From Rhodocyclaceae bacterium (lineage in GTDB: Bacteria > Pseudomonadota > Gammaproteobacteria > Burkholderiales > Rhodocyclaceae), in the NCBI GenBank assembly GCA_019455325.1, contig JACFMQ010000009.1, positions 101,924-165,923 on the forward strand: a stretch of 64,000 nt of DNA, written 5' to 3'. This document shows, piece by piece, positions 55,309-62,408 of the stretch. Both the position numbers and the translations under genes were made by a program. Numbering within the stretch: position 1 is the first letter of the stretch; every line of letters begins with the position of its first letter. Under the pieces are notes generated by a model, which ran no database searches, was not told the origin of the DNA, and worked only from the letters and a program-made list of their open reading frames with translations.

Positions 55309-57678
55309 ATGCAGCACTTCAACAAACCCGTCGCCGCCGTCTGCCTGGCGGTCGCATCAGCTTTCGTCCATGCGCAACAGGCCACCTGGGATTTCGACAT
55401 TCCCGCCCAGCCGGCAAGTCAGGTCCTCGACGCCCTGTCTAGGCAGACGGGCCTTGCGCCCTTCTTCGCCGACGGTGCTGTCAAGGGCGTGCAAAGTCCT
55501 GGCGTGAAGGGAAAACTCACCTTGCGCGAAGCGCTCGACAAGGCGCTGGCGGGGACGGGGCTGGCCTATCAGTTCACGGCGGAAAAAGCGGTGGCGATCA
55601 AGGCTGCGGCCGGTACGGCGGGAATCAAGGCCCTGCCCACGCTCGTGATCACCGCCGAAAAGGAAAATTCCTACAAGTCGCCGACGGCGACCGTGGCCAG
55701 CAAACTCCCTGCGTCGCCCAGGGAGATTCCGTATTCGGTGTCGGTGCTCACCCGGCAGCAGATGGACGAGCAGAACATGATGACGATATGGGATGCCATG
55801 TCCCAGATGACCGGCACCCAGGCGATCTGGAACGATACCGACCAGGGCCAGTTCCATGCACGCGGCGGCGCCATGAACATCCAGTACGACGGCATGCCTT
55901 CGCTGTATCCGCTATCGGGCAGCCAGCAGTTCGATCTGGCGATGTACGAGCGGGTCGAGGTGCAGCGCGGCCCGGCCGGAGTGCTCCAAGGCTCCGGATT
56001 TTTCTCCGGCACCGTCAACCTGGTCAGGAAAGCGCCGAAAAGAGAATTCGAGGCCCATCTCCAGGGCAGCCTCGGCTCCTGGGACAACAAGCGCATCGAA
56101 GCGGACGTCACGGGTCCGATCACCGAGGATGGCCGCATCCGCGGCCGCTTCGTCGCCTCGTGGGACGACAAGGACTGGTTCGTCGATCGCATGCACAACG
56201 ACAAATGGCTGGCCTACGGCGTCGTCGAGGCGGACGTGCTGCCGTCGACCACGCTTCGCCTGTCCGCAGCGGCGCAACGCAGCGACACCGACGTCGGTTA
56301 TTCGGGGCTGCCCACCTATACCGACGGACGCCTGATCGATCTGCCGCGCTCCTTCAATCCCAATCCGGACTGGAACAAGTATCAATGGGAGCACGAGGAA
56401 TTCGCAGGCGAGCTGGAGCACCGCTTCGCCGGAGGCTGGCACGCCAAGGTGCGCGCCAGCCGGCGCGAATCGGGATTTTTCTTCAAGGACGGCTACCTGA
56501 CGACCGGCATCGATCCGACCACGATGACCGGCGACTACCTGCGCCGCAAGGCGGACTGGGACTACACCTCGCGCGACTTCGACGCCTACGTCGGGGGGCC
56601 GTTCGAGCTGTTCGGCCGCACGCACGACCTCGTCTTCGGTGCGAACCACAGCACCTACCTCTCCAAAGGCAAGAGCGTGACCTCTTCGCACATCGCTTCG
56701 CTGCGCGTCAATGGAGTGGTCCTGAACGATCCGCCGAACGTTCCCGACTTCGATGCGGACTACCGTACCGGCAGCGAGAGCGAGACGACCCAGTACGGCG
56801 TCTACGGGCAGTTGCGGGCGCGGGTCCTGGACCCCCTCGCCGTCGTGCTGGGCGGGCGCTATACCAACTATGACGCCCGTTCGCGCACGGTCAGTCCGGC
56901 CGCGGTTCCGACGGCCTGGTCGCAAGGCGCCAAGGAGAACGGGGTATTCACACCCAGCGCCGGGATCGTCTTCGACGTGACGAAGGCCGTCTCGCTGTAT
57001 GCGAGCTACGCCGACATCTTCGTGCCGCAGACCAGCAAGAAAGCGGATGGCAGCGTACTGAAGCCGCGCGTCGGCGAGCAGTATGAGATCGGCGCCAAGG
57101 GAGATTTCTTCGACGGAAAACTCGGCGCGACGCTGGCCGCATTCCAGATCACCGACACCAATCGGGCCTTCTCCGACCCGGCCAACCCCGGCTTTTTCCT
57201 TCCCCTGGGCGAGGTCGAAAGCAAGGGGTGGGAACTCGAATTCGTGGGCAGCCCCCTGCGCAACTGGGATCTCTCGGCCGGCTACACCAATCTGCGGACG
57301 GAGCAGACCAAGACGTCGACCGCAAGCTCGCTGGGTGCACCGATCAGCTACTGGTATCCGCGCCACCAGCTCAAGCTCTGGTCCAACTGGCGGTTCGGCG
57401 CCGGCCCGCTGCAGGGGGTCAGCCTCGGCTTCGGCATGACCGGAATGAGCCGGACGGCGAGCGGCGCATCCACGCCCACGGTGCGGGCGCGCGAGCAAAG
57501 CGGCTATGCGGTGTTCAACGCCTCGATCGGGTATCGCATCGACAAGACCTACTCGCTGAACCTTGCCATCAACAACCTGTTCGACCGCGGCTACTTCACC
57601 CGTGTCCAGGGTACGAACACCTACATGTCCTACGGCGAACCGAGGAACTGGCTGCTGACGTTCAGGGCGGGCTTCTGA
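55309..57678 (+). CDS. TonB-dependent receptor with N-terminal signalling (STN) domain (first)
   Basis: A 789-residue outer-membrane receptor. Signal peptide (AVCLAVASAFVHA), then the STN signalling domain (about residues 26-100: TWDFDIPAQPASQVLDALSRQ), plug domain (IPYSVSVLTRQQMDEQNM and QGQFHARGGAMNIQYDGMP) and a 22-strand barrel ending NWLLTFRAGF with terminal Phe. It resembles ferric-siderophore receptors of the FpvA/FoxA type. The NosL gene immediately downstream suggests copper-chelate transport instead; the ligand is open. GGGAGG precedes the ATG. Confidence 0.93.
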   Translation: MQHFNKPVAAVCLAVASAFVHAQQATWDFDIPAQPASQVLDALSRQTGLAPFFADGAVKGVQSPGVKGKLTLREALDKALAGTGLAYQFTAEKAVAIKAAAGTAGIKALPTLVITAEKENSYKSPTATVASKLPASPREIPYSVSVLTRQQMDEQNMMTIWDAMSQMTGTQAIWNDTDQGQFHARGGAMNIQYDGMPSLYPLSGSQQFDLAMYERVEVQRGPAGVLQGSGFFSGTVNLVRKAPKREFEAHLQGSLGSWDNKRIEADVTGPITEDGRIRGRFVASWDDKDWFVDRMHNDKWLAYGVVEADVLPSTTLRLSAAAQRSDTDVGYSGLPTYTDGRLIDLPRSFNPNPDWNKYQWEHEEFAGELEHRFAGGWHAKVRASRRESGFFFKDGYLTTGIDPTTMTGDYLRRKADWDYTSRDFDAYVGGPFELFGRTHDLVFGANHSTYLSKGKSVTSSHIASLRVNGVVLNDPPNVPDFDADYRTGSESETTQYGVYGQLRARVLDPLAVVLGGRYTNYDARSRTVSPAAVPTAWSQGAKENGVFTPSAGIVFDVTKAVSLYASYADIFVPQTSKKADGSVLKPRVGEQYEIGAKGDFFDGKLGATLAAFQITDTNRAFSDPANPGFFLPLGEVESKGWELEFVGSPLRNWDLSAGYTNLRTEQTKTSTASSLGAPISYWYPRHQLKLWSNWRFGAGPLQGVSLGFGMTGMSRTASGASTPTVRAREQSGYAVFNASIGYRIDKTYSLNLAINNLFDRGYFTRVQGTNTYMSYGEPRNWLLTFRAGF

Positions 57679-57703
57679 AGCCAGTGAAGAAAGGAGAAAA
57701 CGC

Positions 57704-58267
57704 ATGGACAGACGTACCCTGATGCGCAGCGCGCTCCTGCTGGTCGCCGCGGGCCCCGTGCTTGCCGACGAAAAGGCCGCGCCGGTGACCGATCCGGCGC
57801 CGGCGGAGAATGACATCGAGAAATACCCGCACTGCGTCGTCTGCAGCATGGATCGCCGCAAGTTCCATTTCGCCCGGCACCTGGTGCACTACGGCGATGG
57901 CCACGCCGAAGGGACCTGCTCCATCAACTGCGCCGCCGAGTGCATGCTGAAGGAGCGGCGCCGCGGCTTCAAGGCGGTCCATGCGCCCGATTACGGTGCG
58001 GAGGGCGAACCCAAGCCGCTGATCGAAGCCTCGGCGGCGATTTATCTGATCGGCAGCGACCTGCGCGGCGTCATGACGCCGGTCAGCAAGTATGCGTTCG
58101 CCGATGCCGATGCCGCGCGCAGGGCCCAGGCCGTCGCCGGCGGCAGGATCGGCACCTTCGCCGAGGCGCTCGCCTCGGCCCTAGGCGACTACGCCAGCTC
58201 CCTGACGCGACGCTACGACACCGACAGGGAGCGCCAGCGGCGAAAGCCGGAGGGGAGCACAGGGTAG
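57704..58267 (+). CDS. NosL-like copper-binding protein
   Basis: A 187-residue exported protein. RRTLMRSALLLVAAGPVLA is a signal peptide with an Arg pair. PHCVVCSMDRRKFHFARH matches the NosL core C-x2-C-x-M, and GTCSINCAAECM is the second Cys/Met cluster. YLIGSDLRGVMTPVSKYAF is the family's conserved C-terminal half. NosL binds Cu(I) for nitrous oxide reductase maturation. Here no nos genes are present; it stands between a TonB receptor and TonB, suggesting a role in copper handling after uptake. Confidence 0.88.
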   Translation: MDRRTLMRSALLLVAAGPVLADEKAAPVTDPAPAENDIEKYPHCVVCSMDRRKFHFARHLVHYGDGHAEGTCSINCAAECMLKERRRGFKAVHAPDYGAEGEPKPLIEASAAIYLIGSDLRGVMTPVSKYAFADADAARRAQAVAGGRIGTFAEALASALGDYASSLTRRYDTDRERQRRKPEGSTG

Positions 58268-58366
58268 CCGGCCCGCTCGACGCCGTCCGCGCTCCCCCGT
58301 CGCCGTGCGTCGAAACGGCCGAGGTGGCGGGAATTCCTCCAGGCACCGCCGGGCGCGAGCAGGAGT

Positions 58367-58411
58367 GCGACAAACCGTCGCATACCGGAAGTGGGGCGCG
58401 TTCCATAGAAT
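58367..58411 (+). promoter_or_regulatory. RegA-like box 4 and -10 hexamer of tonB
   Basis: The perfect dyad TGCGAC-AAACC-GTCGCA (core 58367-58381) lies before tonB. TAGAAT at 58406-58411 follows 32 bases after the dyad centre. tonB starts at 58435. This is the second of two copies with the full 12-base dyad. Confidence 0.75.
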
Positions 58412-58434
58412 GCGCGTGATTCAAGACGGTACCC

Positions 58435-59058
58435 ATGGAACGCTCGGTCGGCCTGCTGATTGTCGTTGCGATGCACGCCGCCGCCCTGTGGGGGCTGTGG
58501 CAGCATCGTCTGTTGCCCGCTCCGATGGAGGTGGCGACCCTGTTCGTCAACTTCATCGCGCCGCCGGCGCCGGAGAAGAAGGAAGAACCCAGGCGCCCCC
58601 CGCCCCCGAAGCAGAAGCCCATCGAGAAGCCCGAGCCGCGCCGGATCGTCGCCGAGACGCCGATCGTCGTCCCCACCGACTACGCCGTGCCACCGCCGCC
58701 GTCCGAGCCGGAACCGGCCGCCGCCCCGGTCGTCTCGCCCCCGCCCATGCCCCTGCCGGCCGGCCCGGTCGCGCTGGCCTCCGAACTGGCCGTCGCCTGC
58801 CCGGAACGCTCCGCTCCCGTCTACCCCGACCGGTCCCGTCGCTTCGGCGAGGAAGGCACCGTCGTGCTGCGCGTCGAGCTCGACGAGAGCGGCCGGGTCG
58901 CCGAGGCCCGGATCGGCAGTTCCAGCGGGTATCCCCGTCTCGACGAGGCGGCACTGGCGGCCGTCAGTATCTGGCGCTGCACCCCGGCCAGCCGCAACGG
59001 CCGGCCGGTGCGCGCCGTCGCGCTGCAACCCTTCAAATTCGTCCTGCAAGGAAACTGA
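58435..59058 (+). CDS. tonB: TonB energy transducer
   Basis: A 207-residue TonB. The N-terminal helix (LLIVVAMHAAALWGLW) carries the conserved His. A Pro/Glu/Lys-rich periplasmic spacer (about residues 45-115) leads to the C-terminal domain with RFGEEGTVVLRVELDESGRV and YPRLDEAALAAVSIWRC. It energises outer-membrane receptors using the proton gradient via ExbB/ExbD. The following genes complete the complex. Box 4 lies upstream. Confidence 0.95.
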   Translation: MERSVGLLIVVAMHAAALWGLWQHRLLPAPMEVATLFVNFIAPPAPEKKEEPRRPPPPKQKPIEKPEPRRIVAETPIVVPTDYAVPPPPSEPEPAAAPVVSPPPMPLPAGPVALASELAVACPERSAPVYPDRSRRFGEEGTVVLRVELDESGRVAEARIGSSSGYPRLDEAALAAVSIWRCTPASRNGRPVRAVALQPFKFVLQGN

Positions 59059-59060
59059 CC

Positions 59061-59735
59061 ATGGAACAAGGACTGGGCTTCGCCCACTTTCTCTCGCAGG
59101 CCGACGGTGTCGGCAAGAGCGTGCTTGCCGTGCTGCTGCTGCTTTCGCTGGCGAGCTGGTACCTGATCGTCACCCGCGCCCTCTCCAACTGGCTGACCCA
59201 GCGGCGGGCGGAGGATTTCCTCTCCCGCTTCTGGCAATTCCGTTCGCTGTCCGAGGCGGGTTCCCTGCCGGCCGACAACGCCTTCGCCGTCCTGACGCGG
59301 CGGGCGAGCGAGGCCGCCGAGGAAGCGCGTCGCCAGGGAGACGAGAGCCTGGCGGTGGCCGGCGGCCTGGCGGAATACCTGACGCGCGTGCTGCACAACG
59401 AGGTCGACCGCGAGGCGGCTGAGGTCGAATCCGGTCTGACAGTGCTCGCCTCGGCCGGCTCGGCGGCGCCGTACATCGGCCTGCTCGGCACCGTCTGGGG
59501 GATCTACCACGCGCTGGTGCAGATCGGCATGAGCGGGCAGGGCACGCTGGACAAGGTGGCCGGGCCGGTGGGCGAGGCGCTGATCATGACGGCGCTGGGT
59601 CTGGCCGTGGCGATTCCGGCGGTGCTCGCCTACAACGCGTTCAACCGCCGCAACCGGATGTGGCTGGCGAAGCTGGAGTCGTTCGCGCACGACCTCTACG
59701 TGCTGATGACGGTGAAGAGCGGCCATGGGCGCTAG
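59061..59735 (+). CDS. exbB: ExbB proton-channel subunit
   Basis: A 224-residue MotA/TolQ/ExbB protein with three helices. VLAVLLLLSLASWYLIVTRAL is the first; GSAAPYIGLLGTVWGIYHAL and EALIMTALGLAVAIPAVLAYN carry the helix 2 and 3 core with the conserved Thr and Ala-Ile-Pro. It forms a pentameric proton channel with ExbD. It starts two bases after tonB and overlaps exbD by 11 bases. Confidence 0.95.
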   Translation: MEQGLGFAHFLSQADGVGKSVLAVLLLLSLASWYLIVTRALSNWLTQRRAEDFLSRFWQFRSLSEAGSLPADNAFAVLTRRASEAAEEARRQGDESLAVAGGLAEYLTRVLHNEVDREAAEVESGLTVLASAGSAAPYIGLLGTVWGIYHALVQIGMSGQGTLDKVAGPVGEALIMTALGLAVAIPAVLAYNAFNRRNRMWLAKLESFAHDLYVLMTVKSGHGR

Positions 59736-60150
59736 TTTCGAGCGTCGGCGCCAAGCCGGGCGGCATGCCGACATGGCGGACATGAACGTGGTGCCGCTGG
59801 TCGACGTGATGCTGGTGCTGCTGGTGATCTTCATCGTGACGGCGCCGCTCCTGACGCACGCGGTGAAGATCGATCTGCCGAAGGCGTCGTCGAGCGTCAA
59901 TCTCACCCGTCCGGAGCACATCGAGTTCGGCATCCGCGAGAACGGCGAGCTGTTCTGGAACGGTCAGGCGGTGACGCCGGCGGAGTTGCCGGCCCGCTTC
60001 GCGGCGGAGGCTTCGAGGCAGCCGCAGCCCGAGGTGCACGTCCGCGCCGACCGCAACGCCCGCTACGAGCAGATCGCCCAGGTCATGGCCGCCGCCGCCA
60101 AGGCCGGCCTCGTTCGCATCGGGTTCGTCAGCGAGCCGGAGGCGCGGTAG
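59725..60150 (+). CDS. exbD: ExbD proton-channel subunit
   Basis: A 141-residue ExbD/TolR protein. MNVVPLVDVMLVLLVIFIVT is the single helix and contains the essential Asp (VPLVDVML). The periplasmic domain ends PEVHVRADRNARYEQIAQVM. It completes the TonB motor. The second FecI-like gene follows after 22 bases, apparently in the same transcript. Confidence 0.95.
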   Translation: MGASFERRRQAGRHADMADMNVVPLVDVMLVLLVIFIVTAPLLTHAVKIDLPKASSSVNLTRPEHIEFGIRENGELFWNGQAVTPAELPARFAAEASRQPQPEVHVRADRNARYEQIAQVMAAAAKAGLVRIGFVSEPEAR

Positions 60151-60172
60151 CGGTCCTTTTCCCGCGCCGACC

Positions 60173-60706
60173 ATGTCCGACCACCGCGCCTTCGTCGCCA
60201 GCCTCTACCGGCGGCATTTCGGCGAACTGTCGCGCTTCCTGACGCGCCACGTCGGCTGCCGCGAACTCGCTGCCGATCTCCTGCACGAGCTGTTTCTGCG
60301 CCTGCTCGCCAACGAACGCGCCGCCGCGGACATCCGTCACCAGCGCGGCTTCCTGTTCCGCTGCGCGCGCAACCTGGCGACGGAGGCCGCGAGCTCGCCG
60401 CGCTGGCGCGGTGCGGGGCGGGCGGACGAGCCGTCGTCGGCAGACGAAAGCGCGGACTGGCTGTGTCCGGAACGCCGGACCGACGACAGGCGGACGCTCG
60501 ACCGGCTGCTCGCCGCCGTCGAAAACCTGCCGCCGCGCTGCCGCGACGCCTTCGTCCTGCACAAGTTCGACGGCCTGAGCTACGCGGCGGTTGCCGAGCG
60601 CATGGGCATTTCGGTCGGCACGGTCGAGAAGCATATGATGCGCGCGCTCGAAGCCTGCCGCGCGGCCGCCCGGAACGGCGCCACGCCGCCATGGATAGGA
60701 AAATAG
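60173..60706 (+). CDS. FecI-like ECF sigma factor (second)
   Basis: A 177-residue ECF sigma. Region 2: LSRFLTRHVGCRELAADLLHE and IRHQRGFLFRCARNLATEA; region 4: LPPRCRDAFVLHKFDGLSYAAVAERMGI and VGTVEKHMMRALEACR. Sequence differs from the first sigma, so it should recognise a different promoter, presumably that of the receptor at 62409. Its last 16 bases overlap fecR2. Confidence 0.92.
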   Translation: MSDHRAFVASLYRRHFGELSRFLTRHVGCRELAADLLHELFLRLLANERAAADIRHQRGFLFRCARNLATEAASSPRWRGAGRADEPSSADESADWLCPERRTDDRRTLDRLLAAVENLPPRCRDAFVLHKFDGLSYAAVAERMGISVGTVEKHMMRALEACRAAARNGATPPWIGK

Positions 60707-61623
60707 ACGAGGCCGCGCTGCGCTGGTTCGTGCGCAGCCAGGCCGGCGACTTCTCTTCCGGGGAGCGGCAGCGACTCGATGCCTGGCTGGCCGAGGCGCC
60801 CGCCCACCGGGCGGCCTTCTCCGCGCTGGACGCCACCTGGGAGAGGCTGGACGACGTCGCGGCCATGCTGCCCGAACGGGTGCGCGCCGTTCCCCGGCCG
60901 GCGCCGCGCCGGACCGGATTGTCGCGCCTGCTGCCGGTGGGCGGCATCCTGGCGGCGGCGGCCCTGGCGTTCGTGTTTCTCATGCCGCGCGAAGAAGTCC
61001 TGCGCGCCATCGAGTCGCCGCCCGGCCGGCATCGCCAGATCACCCTCGCCGACGGCACGCGCGTCGCCCTTGACGCGGACAGTTCCGCGCGGGTCAGCGA
61101 ATCCATGCCGCCGCGCATCGAGCTGGTGAGGGGCGGCATCTATCTGGACGTCGGCCTGGCCGCTTCCGGGCGGCTCGAAGTGCGCGCGGGAACGGCCCGC
61201 ATCCGCGACATTGGCACCCGCTTCGCCGTCAGCCTGCGTGATGGGCGCGGCCAAGTGGCCGTCGCTGAAGGACAGGTCGAAATCCAGGATGATCAGCGCC
61301 TGCTGCTGCTCGTTGCCGGGCGCGGTGCCGACTTCGGCCCGCAGGGCATCGAAGCCGAGCGGGCCGTCGCCGCGGCCGACATCGCCCCCTGGCGCAACGG
61401 CCAGTGGCGCTTCGCCGCCACGCCGCTGACCGAACTGGTCGACGAATTGGCGCGCCAGCAGCGCATCCGCCTCGACATTCCCGACCCCAAGGTGGCCGCC
61501 CTCACCGTCAGCGGCAGCTTCCCGATCAGCGAACCGGACCGGGTGCTGTGGGCCGTCGCCCAGGTCCATGGGCTGAAGTTGGAGCGGCTCGACGAGCGGC
61601 ATTACCGCTTGCGCAAGGGCTGA
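60691..61623 (+). CDS. FecR-like transmembrane anti-sigma regulator (second)
   Basis: A 310-residue FecR protein. The N-terminal anti-sigma domain has EAALRWFVRSQAGDFSSGER and LDAWLAEAPAHRAAFSALDAT. A membrane helix (GGILAAAALAFVFLM) leads to the periplasmic domain with GRHRQITLADGTRVALDADS and RIRDIGTRFAVSL, and the C-terminal STN-like contact (VSGSFPISEPDRVLWAVAQ). It is co-transcribed with the second sigma. The MazEF pair separates it from its likely receptor. Confidence 0.92.
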   Translation: MDRKIDEAALRWFVRSQAGDFSSGERQRLDAWLAEAPAHRAAFSALDATWERLDDVAAMLPERVRAVPRPAPRRTGLSRLLPVGGILAAAALAFVFLMPREEVLRAIESPPGRHRQITLADGTRVALDADSSARVSESMPPRIELVRGGIYLDVGLAASGRLEVRAGTARIRDIGTRFAVSLRDGRGQVAVAEGQVEIQDDQRLLLLVAGRGADFGPQGIEAERAVAAADIAPWRNGQWRFAATPLTELVDELARQQRIRLDIPDPKVAALTVSGSFPISEPDRVLWAVAQVHGLKLERLDERHYRLRKG

Positions 61624-61664
61624 GCGTCGGGAAATATCAGTGCCGATCGCACCCTGTATGCGGT

Positions 61665-61708
61665 GTGTTGCATGTAACGCGCATTCCCGGTATCGTGTTG
61701 CATGTAAC
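61665..61708. promoter_or_regulatory. Tandem near-palindromic repeats upstream of mazE
   Basis: GTGTTGCATGTAAC occurs twice, at 61665-61678 and 61695-61708, 30 bases apart, about three helical turns. Each copy is nearly palindromic (GTTGCATGTAAC). Such repeats are typical antitoxin operators. The second copy is followed by AAAAGGAG and the mazE ATG. Confidence 0.7.
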
Positions 61709-61727
61709 AGCCAAAAGGAGACGTGCC

Positions 61728-61952
61728 ATGGCAAGCACACATGTGAATGCACGGGTACAAAAGCGGCGCGATGCGCTGCGTTTAGCGGGGCTGCGCCCGG
61801 TGCAAATCTGGGTGCCGGACACGCGCCGGCCCGACTTCGCGGAAGAATGCCGCCGCCAGTGCCGCCTCGCTGCCCAGGCAGATCAGGGCGACACCGAGAT
61901 GCGGCAATTCATGGACGAAGCCCTGGCCGACGTGGATGGCTGGACGGAATGA
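61728..61952 (+). CDS. MazE-type antitoxin (DUF3018)
   Basis: A 74-residue antitoxin. NARVQKRRDALRLAGLRPVQ and IWVPDTRRPDFAEECRRQ are the DUF3018 signature, a MazE-like family paired with PemK/MazF toxins. The acidic C-terminus (FMDEALADVDGWTE) should occupy the toxin. Its stop overlaps the toxin ATG (ATGA, 61949-61952). Confidence 0.92.
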   Translation: MASTHVNARVQKRRDALRLAGLRPVQIWVPDTRRPDFAEECRRQCRLAAQADQGDTEMRQFMDEALADVDGWTE

Positions 61953-62275
61953 CACGCGGCGACTTCGTCACCATCGCCATGCCCGGCGATTTCGGCAAAC
62001 CGAGACCGGCCCTGGTGATCCAGGCCAACCAATTCGACGGACACACCAGCGTCACCGTGCTGCCCGTAACCAGCACGCTGGTGGCTGCCCCGCTGCTGCG
62101 CGTCACCGTGCAACCCGATGCGGGGAATGGCTTGCGCAAGCCCTCGCAAGTCATGGTGGACAAGGCCATGACCATCCGGCGCGACAAGATCGGGCAAGCC
62201 TTCGGGCATGTCGATGCCAATACGCTGGTCGAGATTGAGCGCTGCCTGGCCGTGTTCCTGGGAATTGCGAAATGA
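61949..62275 (+). CDS. PemK/MazF-family endoribonuclease toxin
   Basis: A 108-residue MazF-fold toxin. RGDFVTIAMPGDFGKPRPALVIQ is the N-terminal strand pair with the catalytic Arg region, VTVLPVTSTL follows, and SQVMVDKAMTIRRDKIG is the conserved C-terminal part with Thr. It should cut mRNA at a short sequence. The pair is inserted between fecR2 and the receptor gene that the regulator most likely serves. Confidence 0.93.
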   Translation: MTRGDFVTIAMPGDFGKPRPALVIQANQFDGHTSVTVLPVTSTLVAAPLLRVTVQPDAGNGLRKPSQVMVDKAMTIRRDKIGQAFGHVDANTLVEIERCLAVFLGIAK

Positions 62276-62311
62276 GCGCAGCCCAGGCGAATCCTGGCTG
62301 ACCCCTCCCCC

Positions 62312-62326
62312 GCGACACTATGTCAC
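62312..62326 (+). promoter_or_regulatory. RegA-like box 5 upstream of the second receptor
   Basis: CGCGAC-ACTAT-GTCACA differs from the other boxes by one base in the right half. It lies 82 bases before the receptor ATG at 62409. No -10-like hexamer is seen at the 31-32 base spacing found for boxes 1-4, so this is the weakest member. The receptor might instead depend on the second FecI sigma. Confidence 0.45.
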
Positions 62327-62408
62327 AGGGGGTAACAGGCCGCTCGCCCCCTCTTCCTTCCGACAGGCCCCCATCGGGGTGGATCGCCTATCGTCAGGGA
62401 GAAAACAC

